DNA of 64,000 nucleotides from Toxonevra muliebris (taxonomy: Eukaryota; Arthropoda; Insecta; Diptera; Pallopteridae), in contig OY829326.1 in NCBI GenBank assembly GCA_963691655.1, positions 70,177,235 through 70,241,234 of the forward strand, written 5' to 3'. Each line of letters starts with the position of its first letter. Position 1 is the stretch's first letter. The position numbers and the translations under genes are program-made. Below, piece after piece: positions 22,001 through 35,082 of this stretch. The notes under the pieces were generated by a model that saw only the letters and a program-made list of their open reading frames with translations, searched no databases and was not told the origin of the DNA.

Positions 22001-25000
22001 GAGCTGCTTAGTTGGACTTTTAAGATGACATGTTAGGTTCTGGTATAATCTCATAAAGATGAATTTTGCTGATGATGATTTACTATAAATAGACTCTGCA
22101 TCAAAGAGGCTGACTTAGAGTAGCAATGCTCAAGTTTTGAATGTTAGAAGGTTGTCATTTTGGGACGCTAAACTATTGACGAGGATAAAATGTAAACCTT
22201 ACTCATAAAGAAATGCTCGACATAACACATGATTTGGGTTATTATGTGGAATAAAGTTGAAGAGTTCCCTACCTACAAAATAACTATTTCATGTAGAAAG
22301 GGAAGGAAAAAGGAAGCGATAAAATCTTTTTGGAAATAAATTTGTCTACGACACTGGTGTGTACATTGTATGTACATATGTATATGTATAGCAATACCAA
22401 ATATATGTCGCTTTATTGAACTGGGATTGTTTTGAAACTAACAAGGTCACAAGAATATCAGCATATATACCTTAGCTGCTGCTTTGCATATCGATGTTGT
22501 TATTTCAATATTTCGATATCTCAATAATTTGCATTTTCTAAGAAAAGGGAATACCAAAAACAACAATAATAACAAATAGAACGATGAAAGCAAAGTAAGA
22601 AATATTATACACTTGAGCATTTGCAAGTTTATTCACATATACATATGTAAATGTACAGTAAAGTTCTAAATATCTGAATCTGCAGTTCTTTTCCTACTTG
22701 TGTTGCTGATAGATTTTTCAATATACCTGCATATATGTATAACTTGATATTAATGGAATATATATGAAAATTGCAGCAGAGATATAGTTTTGTTTACTGC
22801 ATAATATTTTTCTCAATTCCCAAAAAGTAGAATTTTGCGTTTATTTAAAATTTTTTTTTTTTTTTTTAACAATTCAGTGCCTCAGCACTTTGGTAAAAGA
22901 TTTCTATTTAACAATAACAACAACCACAAAATCCATTTAATTTTTCTTCTACCTAAGCTTTTTGCATCATTTTCAAATAAGCGGAAACTAAACGCACATT
23001 TGGCATATTTCAAGTATTTCCCGAAAAAGAGCAAGGACGAGAGTGTAGTGAAAGAAATCATTGCATGCTTTTAGGATAAGCAAAGTCAAGGGATGCATAT
23101 TTGCTGGTATTTCTGTGCATGCATTTCAATGCTTCCATCTACGCAAACACAGCCATATGTACTTACAGATATGTTCACACACACTCGCATAAACATCTAT
23201 GCAACTTATATGTGTGTGTGTTTGTCTTGTCCTGCTTAGTGAAAGAATTTCTACATATTTGGCATAAATTGTTGTTTTTTTTTCTCGTCTTAAAAACGAA
23301 GTAAATTTCTTTGGTTTTCTTTTCTTTGCTTTTTGCATATTTCTATTTAAAAAAATGTGAATGCATTTTTTGCAAATTCAACATTTTATTTGGCATTTTC
23401 TTCTACTTATTATTTGATATTTTTCTACTGGTTTTCTACACTTCAAATGCATTTCTATAAATATATAAATTCACATGTTCATATGAATGTATGTTTATTT
23501 GTTTATATGAGTTTATAAGTTCGTTTATTTTGTTTATTTATATAATCTTTTATATTTTTATTTGTATTTTGTTTTATGCAATCCTATGGATATGAAGTCA
23601 AGTTAGTGCAAAAAAGAGCAAAGTAAAAATATTTCAATAATGTAAATTCAATTTTTAATATCTAATAGTTTCCTGCTGCTCTTCCTTTTCCTTTTCCTGG
23701 TGTTCTATTTGCTTTAATATTTTCCTTTTTTCTTATTTGCTATGAGTAGAAATTAAGTTTGCTAGTTTGTAGAAATTCTTTCTGTGTATTGCATGTAGCA
23801 TGAATATAAATATTTGGAAAATTTCTTTCTCTTCTTCTTTTCAGTTTCAGTTTCTTTTACTTGAACTTCTGCTTTTTTTTATAAATAATTTATATCATAC
23901 ATACGTACATATGCATATATGAACAGTTTTTTAAATAATGTCTGAAAGTGCCTTTCATATTTAATTTATTTGTTGTACAGGAAATTCCATAGATTTCATT
24001 TTGTATGTGTATGGAGAGTTTATTTAAATGTAGATTAGTTTTTGTTAAAATGTTTTAGGCTCAAGCTGATACAATTCTTCTTTGTGCTAGCAAAAAATCA
24101 AGTATCAAATTTTACTTAAGTAATATTTCTGTTTTATACATTTATATGCAATATTTATTACTTGGTGTTTGGCATTTTCATAAAGCAATTTTGGTTTTGC
24201 TGATGTGTTCAGTTTTTATATTTGTGGTTTACTATTTTTATTTTATTTAAAGAAATTACCTACGGACAATATTTTTGAAAACAATAATAAATGTTGGTCA
24301 AATGTAGTGAACTTTACTTATGAAACACTCTTTTTCCTGAAATATTTTTTAAATTTTGCAGGCTGCACATATTTTGGACAAAGATTGTCATCGTTTTTTT
24401 TAAAATAAAATATATGTATATATTTTCTTTTTTAGAAAATTATAGGAAAAATAATGAGAAAGCTGGAAACTTGCTTGATCAATATATTTTTCTGTCGTTA
24501 GCTTTCCTTAAACACAGATATAAGCATACTATTTAGTTATCCTTTAGGTGTCCTCTAACTTCATGTGGAGCATACACCGTATGCCGTTGTATGGGGCATG
24601 AATTGAAAATGTGGGATTATTCACTCAATCGCTCATAATTTTGTTATTTTTCAGTTAGTTTCAGTTCTGGTTAGTTTTATTATTTGCTTAGATAAAGAGA
24701 AATCAGACGTTTTCCATTATTTTTTCGTGGCCTTAGAATCAGCCGTAATTGAAATTGGATTTTCTTAAAAATCTGACACCATAGACATACGATAATTTGG
24801 ACAAATTTGACATATTTGACTTTATAACTGTTTATTTCTTTTATAATTTTAAATATTGAACTATTATTTATTTATTTTACCGTTGGTTTTGTTTCTTTTC
24901 AATAGAAACTTTATTTTTTCTTAAAATTCTTCTGCTCATAAGAGTATGACTTAATTGTATGTCCACAAATGTATGTGTTATGAGGAAACTTTCTTCAAAT

Positions 25001-25036
25001 CGTGAAATCAACTCTGGTATGGTTTCGACCTTGTAT
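19047..25036. other. AT-rich non-coding stretch
   Basis: I find no gene in these 6 kb. Small items are a 12-base inverted repeat CAAGATTCACTT/AAGTGAATCTTG at 19401-19454, a hairpin TGCGTAAG-GAAAT-CTTACGCA at about 20601-20621, TG-rich tracts (20085-20096, 23211-23222) and many A/T homopolymers. Sequence at 20547-20570 (CAAGGGCGTATTTAAAGG) weakly recalls a transposon terminus but has no partner. Confidence 0.5.
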
Positions 25037-25044
25037 GCTGAGAT

Positions 25045-25265
25045 TCAAATTAATGGGCATGCTTACGTTGTGCAGTATTTTATACAGTAGTTAACTAGTG
25101 CATGCTCATCGACTACAGTACTAAATAATTCACCAGGCAGAGCCATTTGCAACTCCAGAATTTGTTTCTTACCTATTTCCAATATGAGCCTTACAAAAGT
25201 CATGCCAAATTCTTGTCAGTTTGAACATCATTTGTGTCATTATCGATATATCGTTTGCATCCCTA
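25045..25265. mobile_element. Possible 221-bp hAT-type MITE
   Basis: The right end reads CGATATATCG then TTTGCATCCCTA; reversed this is TAGGGATGCAAACGATATAT, the style of many insect hAT termini. The bases just after it (25266-25273) are GCTGAGAT, and the same 8-mer occurs at 25037-25044, giving a perfect 8-bp duplication. The presumed left terminus is poor: GGGCATGCTTACG appears only some bases inside, so this is tentative. Confidence 0.4.
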
Positions 25266-25889
25266 GCTGAGATTAGTGTTAGGTACTAAACTATTGTTCC
25301 AATAGTCAAAGAAATTAACCCTTAAATTCGATTTAAAGTTTGTATTGAAATAGAAAAAAGTGTAGAACTAATACACAAGGAAAATATGTTTCTTTAATTA
25401 TCTTAATTGAAAATCTGATAAATTATATTATTATATGTAAATATATTATGTTTTTGTTTTTCTAATTAACTTTTAACACATTCTCATAAAATTCATTAAA
25501 AATTTTCAAAAAAAAAAGAAGAAAAACATTAGCAACTTTAAGTAATTTACGCACAAAAAAAATAAAAACACGAGGGTAAATGGCACAAGCCACACCTGAA
25601 CACATACTAGCACACAATTTTACACCAAATATACTACAATAACAACAGCAACAACAACAAAAATTATACAACATTTTGGTATCAGCTTCAAAGGTCGTAA
25701 TGAGATACACTGGAAATAATTTTTGAGTTTATATAATAAAATCCCTAAAATATAAAAACTGTGCACATCACTTTAAGCAGATGCAGACAATATTTGACCC
25801 TCGAAAATTTAATGTTATAAATTCACCCACTAATTTAAAATTGTAAGCGTACTAACCACCTATACTGCAGGGTCTCTAAATGTCGCCTA

Positions 25890-26217
25890 TCTCCTGTATT
25901 GGGTGCCAAGTTATAGTGACATTCTGGGTCATTCCAAAGCCGATGAGAAGCAAGGCTGGGCCCCACCCAGGTATGCCTATGGAAACCTGTAAGTTGAACA
26001 AACATAGCCACATGATTAACATAGCTAAAAATAGGTGGAAAGAAACCTGCTCCAACACAAAACTAATCTAACCATCTATAACCCGGGGAGGTCAGACTCT
26101 CTTGCTTCTTTAAACAGATTTTTTATTATCAACACTGTAGCAATAATCACTAGACATTTTCAGGTTGGTAGACATACCAGTAGCTTAGGATTACTTCTGA
26201 CTTCAACAACATTATGA
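25890..26217 (+). pseudogene. Jockey-type LINE RNase H/C-terminal relic
   Basis: In one frame YWVPSYSDILGHSKADEK resembles the end of a LINE RNase H domain (WVPGHS.I.GNEKAD). A frame change leads to KLNKHSHMINIAKNRWKETC and NTKLI, then a stop. Another frame gives GRSDSLASLNRFFIINTVAI followed by ITRHFQVGRHTSSLG, matching the conserved AIITGHC..GRHA..LG block downstream of RNase H in Jockey-clade elements. Histidine of the RNase H site is replaced by tyrosine (PSY for PGH). The fragment is heavily decayed and truncated on both sides. Confidence 0.62.
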
Positions 26218-26554
26218 GCTTTGAGGAGCCATAACTTATCCATTTGCTATCCGATCAAAACAAACCTTTCCAACAATATGATATTCATCTCGATCGGACT
26301 CTTTGTTTGGGCTCCACAAGGTATTGAGTAAAACCATACCCTGAAAATTACAAAATTATTGTATAAGAGAGATGTTTTTATGTTCAGGGGTTCCCAATTT
26401 ATCCACCCAAACATGTTTTGTTTTTGGTACTTTTTAATACTTGAAATTTGTAAACTAGTGTAATAAAGTCTCTTTTGCTGTTAGAAGAATGCGATTTTTA
26501 TTTCAAAGTCATGGGAATACAAATCTTATGACTTCAAAATTAATGTCTGTGTTG

Positions 26555-26592
26555 AAGTCACTTAGAGTCACTTGAAGTCACTTGGAGTCAGT
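26555..26592 (+). repeat. Short tandem AGTCACTT repeat
   Basis: Three imperfect units of about 11-12 bases (GAAGTCACTTA, GAGTCACTTGAAGTCACTTG) in a row. Local slippage repeat. Confidence 0.6.
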
Positions 26593-26956
26593 CAAAAACA
26601 AAAACCTTCTAACTGCATTTGTATTCTGGAGTCAAACATGTTATTCAATAACTGCAATCATAAGCTGTGATTCATTTGTGATTTATACCTTCAGTTGATG
26701 CATTATTTTACAGCTCTTGTTGAGACTAATGTGCCGTCCTATAAAAATTATGTGGTTCCAGGCACTCACAGTAGAAGTGAAACTTTGTTGTTTATTTGAA
26801 AATTATTAGAAAACATTTATAACAAATTCTATTTAAATTTCTGTAGTCTTCTTCTCTCTATATCGTTGTTACTTTTTTTCTGTTGGTACTCTCTATAGTT
26901 ATCGGCATAAACACGACGTAGTACACGTATATAATACATGAGAGGAAAGTTCAGGT

Positions 26957-27195
26957 ATATACAATCAAGCAGATGCATCTGGTCTGCTCTCTCACTGAAG
27001 CACATAAGATAAAGCTACGAGAAGTTGACTCTCTGCTTGATTGTATGTAACCGATTAACTGCATAACTTCGCTTCTTACTGGTTTGGTATGAGTGCAACA
27101 AAAACGCAAATTTTTCACGTGACTAACAATAGCATAACTTCGTTTCATATTAGTTTCGTATGAGTGCAACAACAATGCGATTTCCGTTGCAAAAT
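26957..27195. repeat. Inverted 14-mer plus a two-unit tandem repeat
   Basis: TACAATCAAGCAGA at about 26959 is exactly inverted as TCTGCTTGATTGTA at about 27032. Directly after it, two imperfect units begin GCATAACTTCG at about 27060 and 27132 and share TTTSGTATGAGTGCAACA, a period of about 72 bases. No coding sequence is seen. The short inverted AGTTTCACTTC words at 26775 and 27219 might bound an element but are too short to prove it. Confidence 0.5.
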
Positions 27196-27569
27196 TTTCG
27201 ATTTACTCTCGCTAAAGAAGTTTCACTTCAAAAACAGTTTCTTAGTCCTCCAAGGTCAATGCAACTGGCTGTTTTGCTAAATATATGTAAGGCAAGATCC
27301 AATCTTTCATTTTATTTTACTTAAAAATTACAGGCGGATTGCGTTCTGTCTCACAAATGCTCAAAAGTGACTCGTTTTTTAAACTTCAGATCCCGTGTTG
27401 CCTGAAAAATTTAGTTTTTTTCTGATTTCAGTTCAACAGGAAAAACATAACAGGATGACTTATATAAGTACATAATTTTTTCTTATATAAAGGATTTTCC
27501 ATTAAGGACATAACAATTTTATCTATTAATAAAACACAGAATTTTTTGAGATATTGAGTTCAAATTTAT

Positions 27570-27895
27570 TGTGGCTGTAGTGCAAGCATTACATTTTATG
27601 AATGTAATTCGATTTCGACCACAACGACCCCGTTTACAGCGATCGATTCTTTGGACCCAATTTTCCACCACTCTCGCACACATTTCGACTGAAATGTTGG
27701 CAATTTCGCATTTGATTTTGTCTTTGAGCTCGTCTAAAGTTGCTGGCTTGTTGGCATAGACCAGTGACTTGATATAGCATCATAAAAAGAAATCTAATGG
27801 CGTTAGATCGCCTGAACGAGGCGGCCATTCCATCGGACCATTTCTCGAGATAACACGTTCACCGAATTTGCCTTTCGCGAGAGTATTTTAGAAAC
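27570..27895 (-). pseudogene. IS630-Tc1-mariner transposase C-terminal relic
   Basis: Read on the minus strand from about 27890: LAKGKFGERVISRNGPMEWP, PRSGDLTPLDFFL, a stop (TGA where TGG is expected), CYIKSLVYANKPATLDELKD, and KIKCEIANISVEMCARVVEN followed by WVQRIDRCKRG. The P.RS.DLTPLDFFLWG..K..VY block is the end of the DDE/D domain in the superfamily, where the aspartate of TPLD is the last catalytic residue. The tail (PATLDEL..KI..EI..I..EM....VENW..R) resembles the large insect subgroup often annotated with a DUF4817-type helix-turn-helix. No N-terminal part is left in the window. Confidence 0.7.
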
Positions 27896-27899
27896 GCGT

Positions 27900-29325
27900 T
27901 ATTGTGAGTTTCTGATTAGCACAACTGCTGAAATTTAGACGTTATTTTTGCATCATATTATTTTTCTGATTTTTTAGGCCAACATGTTACTTCTAAACTT
28001 TGACAGTTGACAAACTTGACACAAACTCGAAATCATGCAAGCTTTTATTTTTAAAAGGAAAATTAAAACTCTTTTTGGAATTCCACAAATTAGAATTTAA
28101 TGATTTTTCAAAAATGTTACAACTACTGCATCATGCAAACGCAAAATGTGTCACAAAACTGATTGCTAATGTCTCCCGCAATAGCTACCAAATTTTTACG
28201 TTTTAGAAATGCACTCAATATTCATTAATTTCCTCGCTTTCCCTTTTAAACCGACAAAGGTAAAATATATCAAAGGTTTAGCTCACAGATGTGCCAAATA
28301 TAGAAATTAGCAAGAATGCAAATTCTGTGTTTCGAATTGCTCCACTATTATTGATTACCGTTATAGCAACCGCACACAAGGCTGGTAATATATTGATGCT
28401 TTGGAAAATGCAGTTAACTCATTTTCATTCAAAATTGCACTTAATACATCTGTTAGTTTAACCATCGATATTATAGAGCACTAACGGTAAAATAAATTGC
28501 CAAAGTATGAGTAGATTGCGAAAACAAATTAAAAGTTTTATTTCAGAATATGTACCCAGATTTTATCTGAAATAGGCAGATAGAACGAACAACTTTTTCG
28601 GAACCCGCCATTAGTAATATTCTAATTTATTGAAAAGTTTCTACTGTGCTGGCGTATATCAGTGGCTCCCGAGGAGTCATCGATTTCGCCAAATAGCATT
28701 TCCAACGTAGTACTGGTATGCTAAAATAAATAAATAAAACTCGTTCTACTTTTAGCGATTGAAGGCTCAAAGAAGCTTCAAGAAATATTTTTTTGAATTC
28801 AAAATGAGGCGTCGATTTCCAGATTTTTAAAAATGTTTCCAAACTTTCATGAAATTAAGAAAAAACTTGCTTAAATCGGTTAAATGGTCAAACGTTTGAA
28901 TTTGACCAGAGAAATGAAACCAATCAATTTAAAAATTTCTATTCGGTGATGCGGAGTAAAAAACCTCAAAAATATCATCAGCAGCATCATAAAATATCCT
29001 TAAAAATTATTGGAGGCCTCAAAACTTACATCTATTCTATGTTGATTTAAATTTTTGGACATTCAAATTTCAAAATTTCATTAAGCAAATATATAATTAC
29101 TGATGTAAAGTTAGCAAAAATTTCAGCGCCAAATACTTCAAGAATCTCGAATTGTCATTCTTTGAGGATTGCGATGTCAACTCGAGGTAAATACCAAATT
29201 GTATATGGAGAGAATGAAGGCAAAAATTTACTTAAGACTGACCCAAGAGATCTTAATTGACGGGTACTAAAAATCATCAGGAATACACAGATTCTCGATT
29301 GATGCCACGAAATTTTGAATAAATA
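27900..29325. other. AT-rich non-coding stretch
   Basis: Nothing recognisable. The frame at 28627-28842 (minus) and others are short and lack motifs. Confidence 0.45.
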
Positions 29326-29329
29326 TTTT

Positions 29330-29517
29330 ATTCGGCTAGTAATATATCATTTAGACCTAAAATTGAATTTGAGGGGAAGAGTCTTTAGTAGTATTGTGAA
29401 AATAGATGAAGCAGTTAATGGTGGAATTAAAAAGCTTCAAAGAGACAATATTGAAGAATGTTTGGAAAGGTTGATCTACGGACTTAAGAAAAATAGAGGA
29501 GATAAAAAATTATGAAC
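29330..29517 (+). pseudogene. Possible mariner transposase C-terminal fragment
   Basis: The open frame reads VIYHLDLKLNLRGRVFSSIV then KIDEAVNGGIKKLQRDNIEE and CLERLIYGLKKNRGDKKL. It follows the pattern of the mariner C-terminus (SDYHLF..LK..LRG..F.S.EE..EAVN......GI..L..R...C....GDY). The last catalytic aspartate of SDYHLF is absent here (VIYHL). No termini were found, so this is a tentative assignment. Confidence 0.42.
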
Positions 29518-32500
29518 CGAAATTAACTTTATTTAGTTAGTTTCGTAACTGTGACAAAAAAGTGCTCCAATGTAATGAATTATCTTGTATTTTTTCTTTG
29601 CATATATATATATTTCCATATAAAACGTATTCAGTCCCATCTAGACCTATTCTGTCAACCGAAAGGTTAAAAATACTTTCCTAATAGAGAAATTACAACA
29701 AGAATCAATTAAAAGAGAGCAAATTTGTCACTCTCACTACTCCAATCTTTATGTTTTTTTGTATAAAGGCACTGATAATCTTCAAATTTAAGAAAGTGAA
29801 GAAATTTTATTGTTTTTTTCTTGATTCGAGAGCAATTGCCATTTGAATATGGTTTTGAAATTAACAACAAGGCCTTAATAACAAAATCTCAAAACTCTTG
29901 TCATACCTAATGGAATTTGGCAGTATACAATATGAAGAAGGAGTTCAAGAAAACAAAAGAAAAATTTGTGAGAGAATTTTTCAAACACATAAAATCCTTC
30001 GAATATTTGTGAGTAACCCGAAAATCTCAACTTTAGTTTGGTCGATTTTTGTTGGAATTTCCCATATTTATGTATTATATATAAATAAATTCAAATAAAA
30101 TTAAATTAAGCCATCATAATTTTCGTTAAGTGTATGCGCCATTATTCCATCACACAGACTCTAGCTGCCACTAACACTAATAGCATACTACCTTCTGCTT
30201 ACAAGCATAAATACATACATAAGAAATATATATAGTTATGTATACATGTATTTTTTTTTTTTCGAAATTCCATCCATTTTGACCTTGTTACTTAGCAAAT
30301 ATAATTTAATGTAAATTCCTTACGCACACACACACACACACACAACTCAACGCCACAACTTCGCACGAGACGTCTACCACTACATATACAGAAACATAAA
30401 TACATATACATAAATACAATAATGTTGTAGTGTTGGTAGGTAGCTGCTGCTACTAACCTAAAGCCGTATAGCATATTCAACACAACGCAACGCAAGATGT
30501 CGCTGTCATACGCTTTGATGCTGCCTGCTAATAGGATTTATACAGCTGAGGTTAGACGCGTTATGGTTGGCTTGGTTTGACTTAGCTTGCGCTGGATTGG
30601 GTTGGATTGTGTTGGAGTGAGTTGGGTTGACTTGGTGTTACGGTTTGAATTTTGTTTTTTTTTTGGGGGTTTGAGATAATGTATACAAGTCTACAATTTC
30701 ATGTTTAAGCATACTTTATTTCTAATATATACATACAAAAATTGTTCGTGCTCTATTCCTGAGGGATAAGTTCAAGTGGAGAATATTTTATATGTTGTGT
30801 ATGTAAAGAGTAGTGAAAGAAAAAGAAGCAGATGAAAAAAAAATCATTTTTGACATGATGATGTCGTAAAAACTGAAAGCCAGCAACAGCAGCAGGTGAG
30901 CACACTAAAGTTTATGTATGTATGAGTTTGTATGTGTGTAGGTGCCAACATGATGTGTGATGAGAAATAAAATTGTATTTTAATATTTACCTTGCTATGC
31001 AAGCATGTATATGTGTGTGTGTGTGTGTGTGCGTGTACAGGCGAAAGGAAAAAACAAAAACTTTGTGTGCGACAGTATGTGAACCTAGTGACCATTTTAT
31101 TGTAAGCAGATTCTAAATTGGTCAGGTTCGCTCACCCACTTACTTACTTTCTCTCCTCTAACTTAATGCCCAAGTAATTCATCAGTTCTCTGGACTCCTT
31201 CATCATCGTCACTATCGGTCATCAGTTTCTCAGTTTTTCGGTTTCTTTTTTGTATAGTTATGTATGTGTGTGTTGTCAGCTGCTTAAGGCTATATTCAAC
31301 AGCTTCACAAATTTATTTTTTTTTTTTTTGGTTTACTTTATTTGTACCCTCTTTATATTTTGTGTTGCCCTTAGGACTTTTGCAGATATTTGTTGTTGTT
31401 TTTCACTCGAAATAACCTTTAGTAAGCTGAGATACATGAAACCCTTCTTTTTTGTTGGTTTATTTGTTGTAGTTCTCTTTGACAATGTTCAACAAAATCG
31501 AAATAAAAAATAAATGTGTGTGAGTTCATATGTGTGTATGTAGATATTTATATTTTTAACACATGCACGCATACATGCATGTAAATTTGTTGTCATTTTG
31601 ACTTTTTTACATTTTGTCTGTTTTTTGTATTTCTTTTGTCATGTTTAACATTTCTGTTTCCGTTTCTTTATTGTTGTTTTTATTGCTGCTCTCTCATATG
31701 AAACTATCTACATATAATACTTCCTTCTAAATGCTACTAATGAAGCGTTTTTTGTATTTGTATAAATGTTTATGTGTGCACATTATATATACTATGTACT
31801 ATTTATATATGTATGTAGTAGTATTTGTATGTATCTTTAATATGTTTGAGTGAATGATTTTGTATTAGAAAATTTGATGCTTTCTGAGTGAAAAAGGTTT
31901 ATTGTGTTGGATTGTTGTATCAAAGGCTTATCATGCTTACTGTGTCTATCACTCTACATGTCTCTGCATATACATTTATGTATATATATTTATATATATA
32001 TATATGTGTATGTGTGCGTCCATCAATTTAAGTCATTTTAGAAATGAATGTTTATCCAAGTTCTTTTTTTACTCCATTTTCATTTCAATGGTTATTGTTC
32101 TTTAATATTGAAGACAAATTCCATAAGCTTCTACATCTTAAATAATACTAAAGGTTAACATCTGATATCAGCGTGCAAATGCATTATGATAGATTAAGTC
32201 TTAATATAGTTATTAAAGGTAATGAATTTTCCTAGATTAAGCGTAAGCAAAGCATAAAGTTTTAAAGCCAACTGTCAAAGATGCTAAGTTAAGGGGGAAA
32301 ATAGGGTTAGGACAGCGTTTTCTCAATGTTTTCATGAATTTTTTTATAGTATAAAAATGAATATAATTTATTGAAACTTTGAGAATATTTTATACATATA
32401 TTTAAGTATATGCTATAAAATTTTTGAAGAATTTTCTTGAAAAACTCCGAAGATATTAACGACCCCATATTACAGGTCACAATCAGCCTTAGCATTTTGC

Positions 32501-32550
32501 GTACACTCTGGAAGCCGCAATTTTCATCTGAAAAAAAAATATATTTTAAC
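29518..32550. other. Non-coding stretch rich in simple repeats
   Basis: No gene seen. Present are a (CA)n tract at 30325-30344, a GTTGG/CTTGG-rich patch at 30568-30642, a (TG)n tract at 31012-31032, a TA-rich tract at 31980-32004 and several T runs. The open frames over these tracts (for example 31250-31513) have compositionally biased products. Confidence 0.55.
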
Positions 32551-32769
32551 CTTTAACTGTGGAGGTGGTGGTAAATTTTACACCACCTTGTGAAATAAAG
32601 TGCCAGTTTTGTTGAACTTAAAAAATAAGTTTTTAAATTTTAGATTTATTTTAATTACAAATGTTAAGCTTGTTTTCAAAGAACAAATAATTATCAAAAA
32701 ACTTTTTTTTACTGAAATTTTTTAATAAAGTTAAAAGGAAAAAATTCACCTCCATAGTTATAGTTAAAG
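32551..32769. mobile_element. Possible small MITE with inverted ends
   Basis: CTTTAACTGTGGAGGTG at 32551-32567 is inverted at 32747-32769 (CTTTAACTATAACTATGGAGGTG), differing by a 6-base TATAAC duplication. Next to the left end is a near-palindrome GGTGGTGGTAAATTTTACACCACC within 32564-32588. About 219 bp, no coding sequence. No target duplication could be settled. Confidence 0.4.
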
Positions 32770-34149
32770 CTTAAACAATGATAATATTCTGATTTCAGGT
32801 TCGTATAGAACGAAATACTATGAAGAAAGTAACTGCCAATTTTCAAAACGATTGGTTGAAAACTTTTCAAACTAGCGTATACTCAAGTTTGAATAAAGTC
32901 GTTTTGAGAAAAACGCGTTTGAAAAACGTGGCGCACTCGGGGCCTGAAGTAGAACTACTCACTTTAATGGCTTTTAACAATAGAACTAGTCGGAGTTTTC
33001 ATTTAAAATTTTGGGAACATATTTTTCAGTAGTTTTACTAACAATTTATGAAATAAAAAAAAATCGATTTTTTGAACCGTCTAACCCTTTTTCTTAATTT
33101 TATTTATAAATAAATTCAATTATATCAATACCTTTTTAGAAAAAAGTTTTGAAACTGCTCAAATATCAAAGTAAAGTAATTAGGTCAATGCCTTAAAAAC
33201 AAATTAATGTTTAATGTTTTAAGTATTAAAATTAGAAAGTTCTTCGATATTGAAGGAATAGCAAAAACATTACAAAATTGGTTAAAATAGCTGAGGGGCA
33301 CTAGATCACAAATAAAGTAATTATTTTGGGATTATATTAAGTTCTAGATAGCAAAGCTGTAAAATTTCAACTACTATTACTGGCACTCTGGATTATGCTA
33401 GGTACTGATATATGGAAAAACTAAAAGCAATTTTAAATTATGTAGAGTAGTTACAACGAGAAAAATATAACAACAAATAAGCATACAGAATGGTTGTGGT
33501 AGTTTCTATGAGCATCTCTATTCAGTGAAAAGATTTGAAATCAAAACCCTGTAATTCTGATTTACAATTTCAAGTATTAGTAACTTATATAGGATATTGA
33601 AAGGCTAGTAAGAACTAAGATCATTGACGAGGAATCGTGGTGGATTCCGAAACGCCCGTTGGATTTGCCTGTCTTTGTTGTTTTGACTACTACAAACATT
33701 TATTTAGCCTGTTAAATATCACTTAAATAAAAAAAAAATAGTATTTTTCAAGTATCTCATATTACGTTTTGCATTTTCAAGAATTTTAGTTATTTTATAT
33801 GAATCAAAAAATCTCCTTTAAACCGGTCTTTATACAGAATATATAAAACATTTTAGCAGAACGCAATCACAAATTCTGATTCGTGAAAAATAACGCTGCA
33901 AAATATAGTAACACTTGAGATACAAAGAAGAAAGGGAGCTAGATTGGTCAGGTTTTTTGTTGATATCTTGATTAAATTTCAAGGAAGTTGAAGGAGAGGG
34001 AGACTAACGAGTACCTGAGGCCGACTTTTAGCAACCGAAGTTCTTTGTATGAAACTAAGCTGAAGCAAAGTCAAAGGGTGGAGGTAAGACAGATCCTAAT
34101 GGAGACGAAAATATGTATATATATGTGTATTTAGTTCCCTTCACCTTTT
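32770..34149. other. AT-rich stretch, one part repeat-like
   Basis: No gene recognised. The block 32815-33030, with phrases such as GAGAAAAACGCGTTTGAAAA and GGGGCCTGAAGTAGAACTAC, resembles in style 49060-49215 (GTAGAACTAC and AAAAAAACTAGTTTCAAA) and may be a shared old repeat. Confidence 0.35.
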
Positions 34150-34404
34150 GTGGGGCATAGGGCTCTACCGCTAGGAACCAGTCACCATACGGCTGCCAAA
34201 ATATAAGGCTTTTGTAGCATTTGATAACATTATTCCTACTCCGGACTCACGCTTCCATCCACTTGGTTTTCAGGAATAGAGCATAGCAATTTCATTTGAT
34301 GATGATCGGTATTCGTCAGCGTCTAACCACCTTGTCTCACTTAGTCCAAGAATATCATCTTTGTAGCTCGAAAACTCGCTCTAACTGAAGAGGCCTCGCA
34401 TTCT
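34150..34404 (-). pseudogene. RTE-like LINE endonuclease N-terminal relic
   Basis: On the minus strand from 34401 the translation is MRGLFS, a stop, then SEFSSYKDDILGLSETRWLD and ADEYRSSSNEIAMLYS, a stop, and after a frame change GVGIMLSNATKALYFGSRMV. The GLSETRW motif is the glutamate-bearing motif of the apurinic-type endonuclease found in LINEs, and GVGIMLS is a later conserved block of the same domain. The element is a short decayed piece. It may belong to the same general family as the tail at 13098-13445, which cannot be tested here. Confidence 0.55.
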
Positions 34405-34710
34405 GTGGGCCTTCCGTAACGTCATCCGAGGTGTTGGTTTGTGTTTCGTAGATTGTTTTGTTTTATAGGGCGAGGCTCTGACCCACCACCAACGCACATT
34501 TTGGAGGACCAATATCCCTGTCTAATCTATTTCCTAGCTTAACCTAATCTAACCTAGCCTTCCACCAGGATTGGATATCAGATCTTTGGTTACGTTGCTC
34601 GGAGTAACAGGGTTCGCCTACGTTAAGGCTATGTGAGACTTATTGGAAGCAGCCCCATGTATTGCGCGTTTACTACACCTTCAGAATCCGAACATACAAA
34701 TATATACAAT

Positions 34711-34800
34711 ATTCAGACCAAAATTCATACCAAATATCAAACTGGAATTTAAAATAAAAATGAAGCCAAGTTTCAGACTAAAACTTAGACTTAAAGTCAA
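34711..34800 (-). repeat. TTTTGGTCTGAA minisatellite, locus 3 (inverted)
   Basis: Inverted units such as TTCAGACCAAAATTCATACC and TTTCAGACTAAAACTTAGAC occur within about 90 bases. They match the repeat at 18650-18945 and 42420-43630 read from the other strand. Confidence 0.55.
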
Positions 34801-35082
34801 ATGAAAACGAAGAATTTATAAATATAATATGGACATTAGATCGGCCGCAACATTTTTTCTTAAATTGCAATGTTAAATAATAATAAACATGGCATTTGAA
34901 GCAAACTTTAATGTCCTCAAATTTCATTCCGATTGAGTGACGGCCTTGCGTCGACATTGGAACGACAATATGTTAGAAGTATGGGAAAATGGGGAAAAAC
35001 GTAATTTTTTTTTAGTTTCATCAACTTTTTGGAAATCAAGTGCACGTTATAGATTAGAATGAGTAAAATAGGAAGGAGCTAA

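Noticed and set aside
25240..25265. TATCGATATATCG as a DRE-like promoter element
   Set aside because: The adjoining CATCCCTA and the matching layout at 43640 fit a hAT-type terminus better, and no gene follows.
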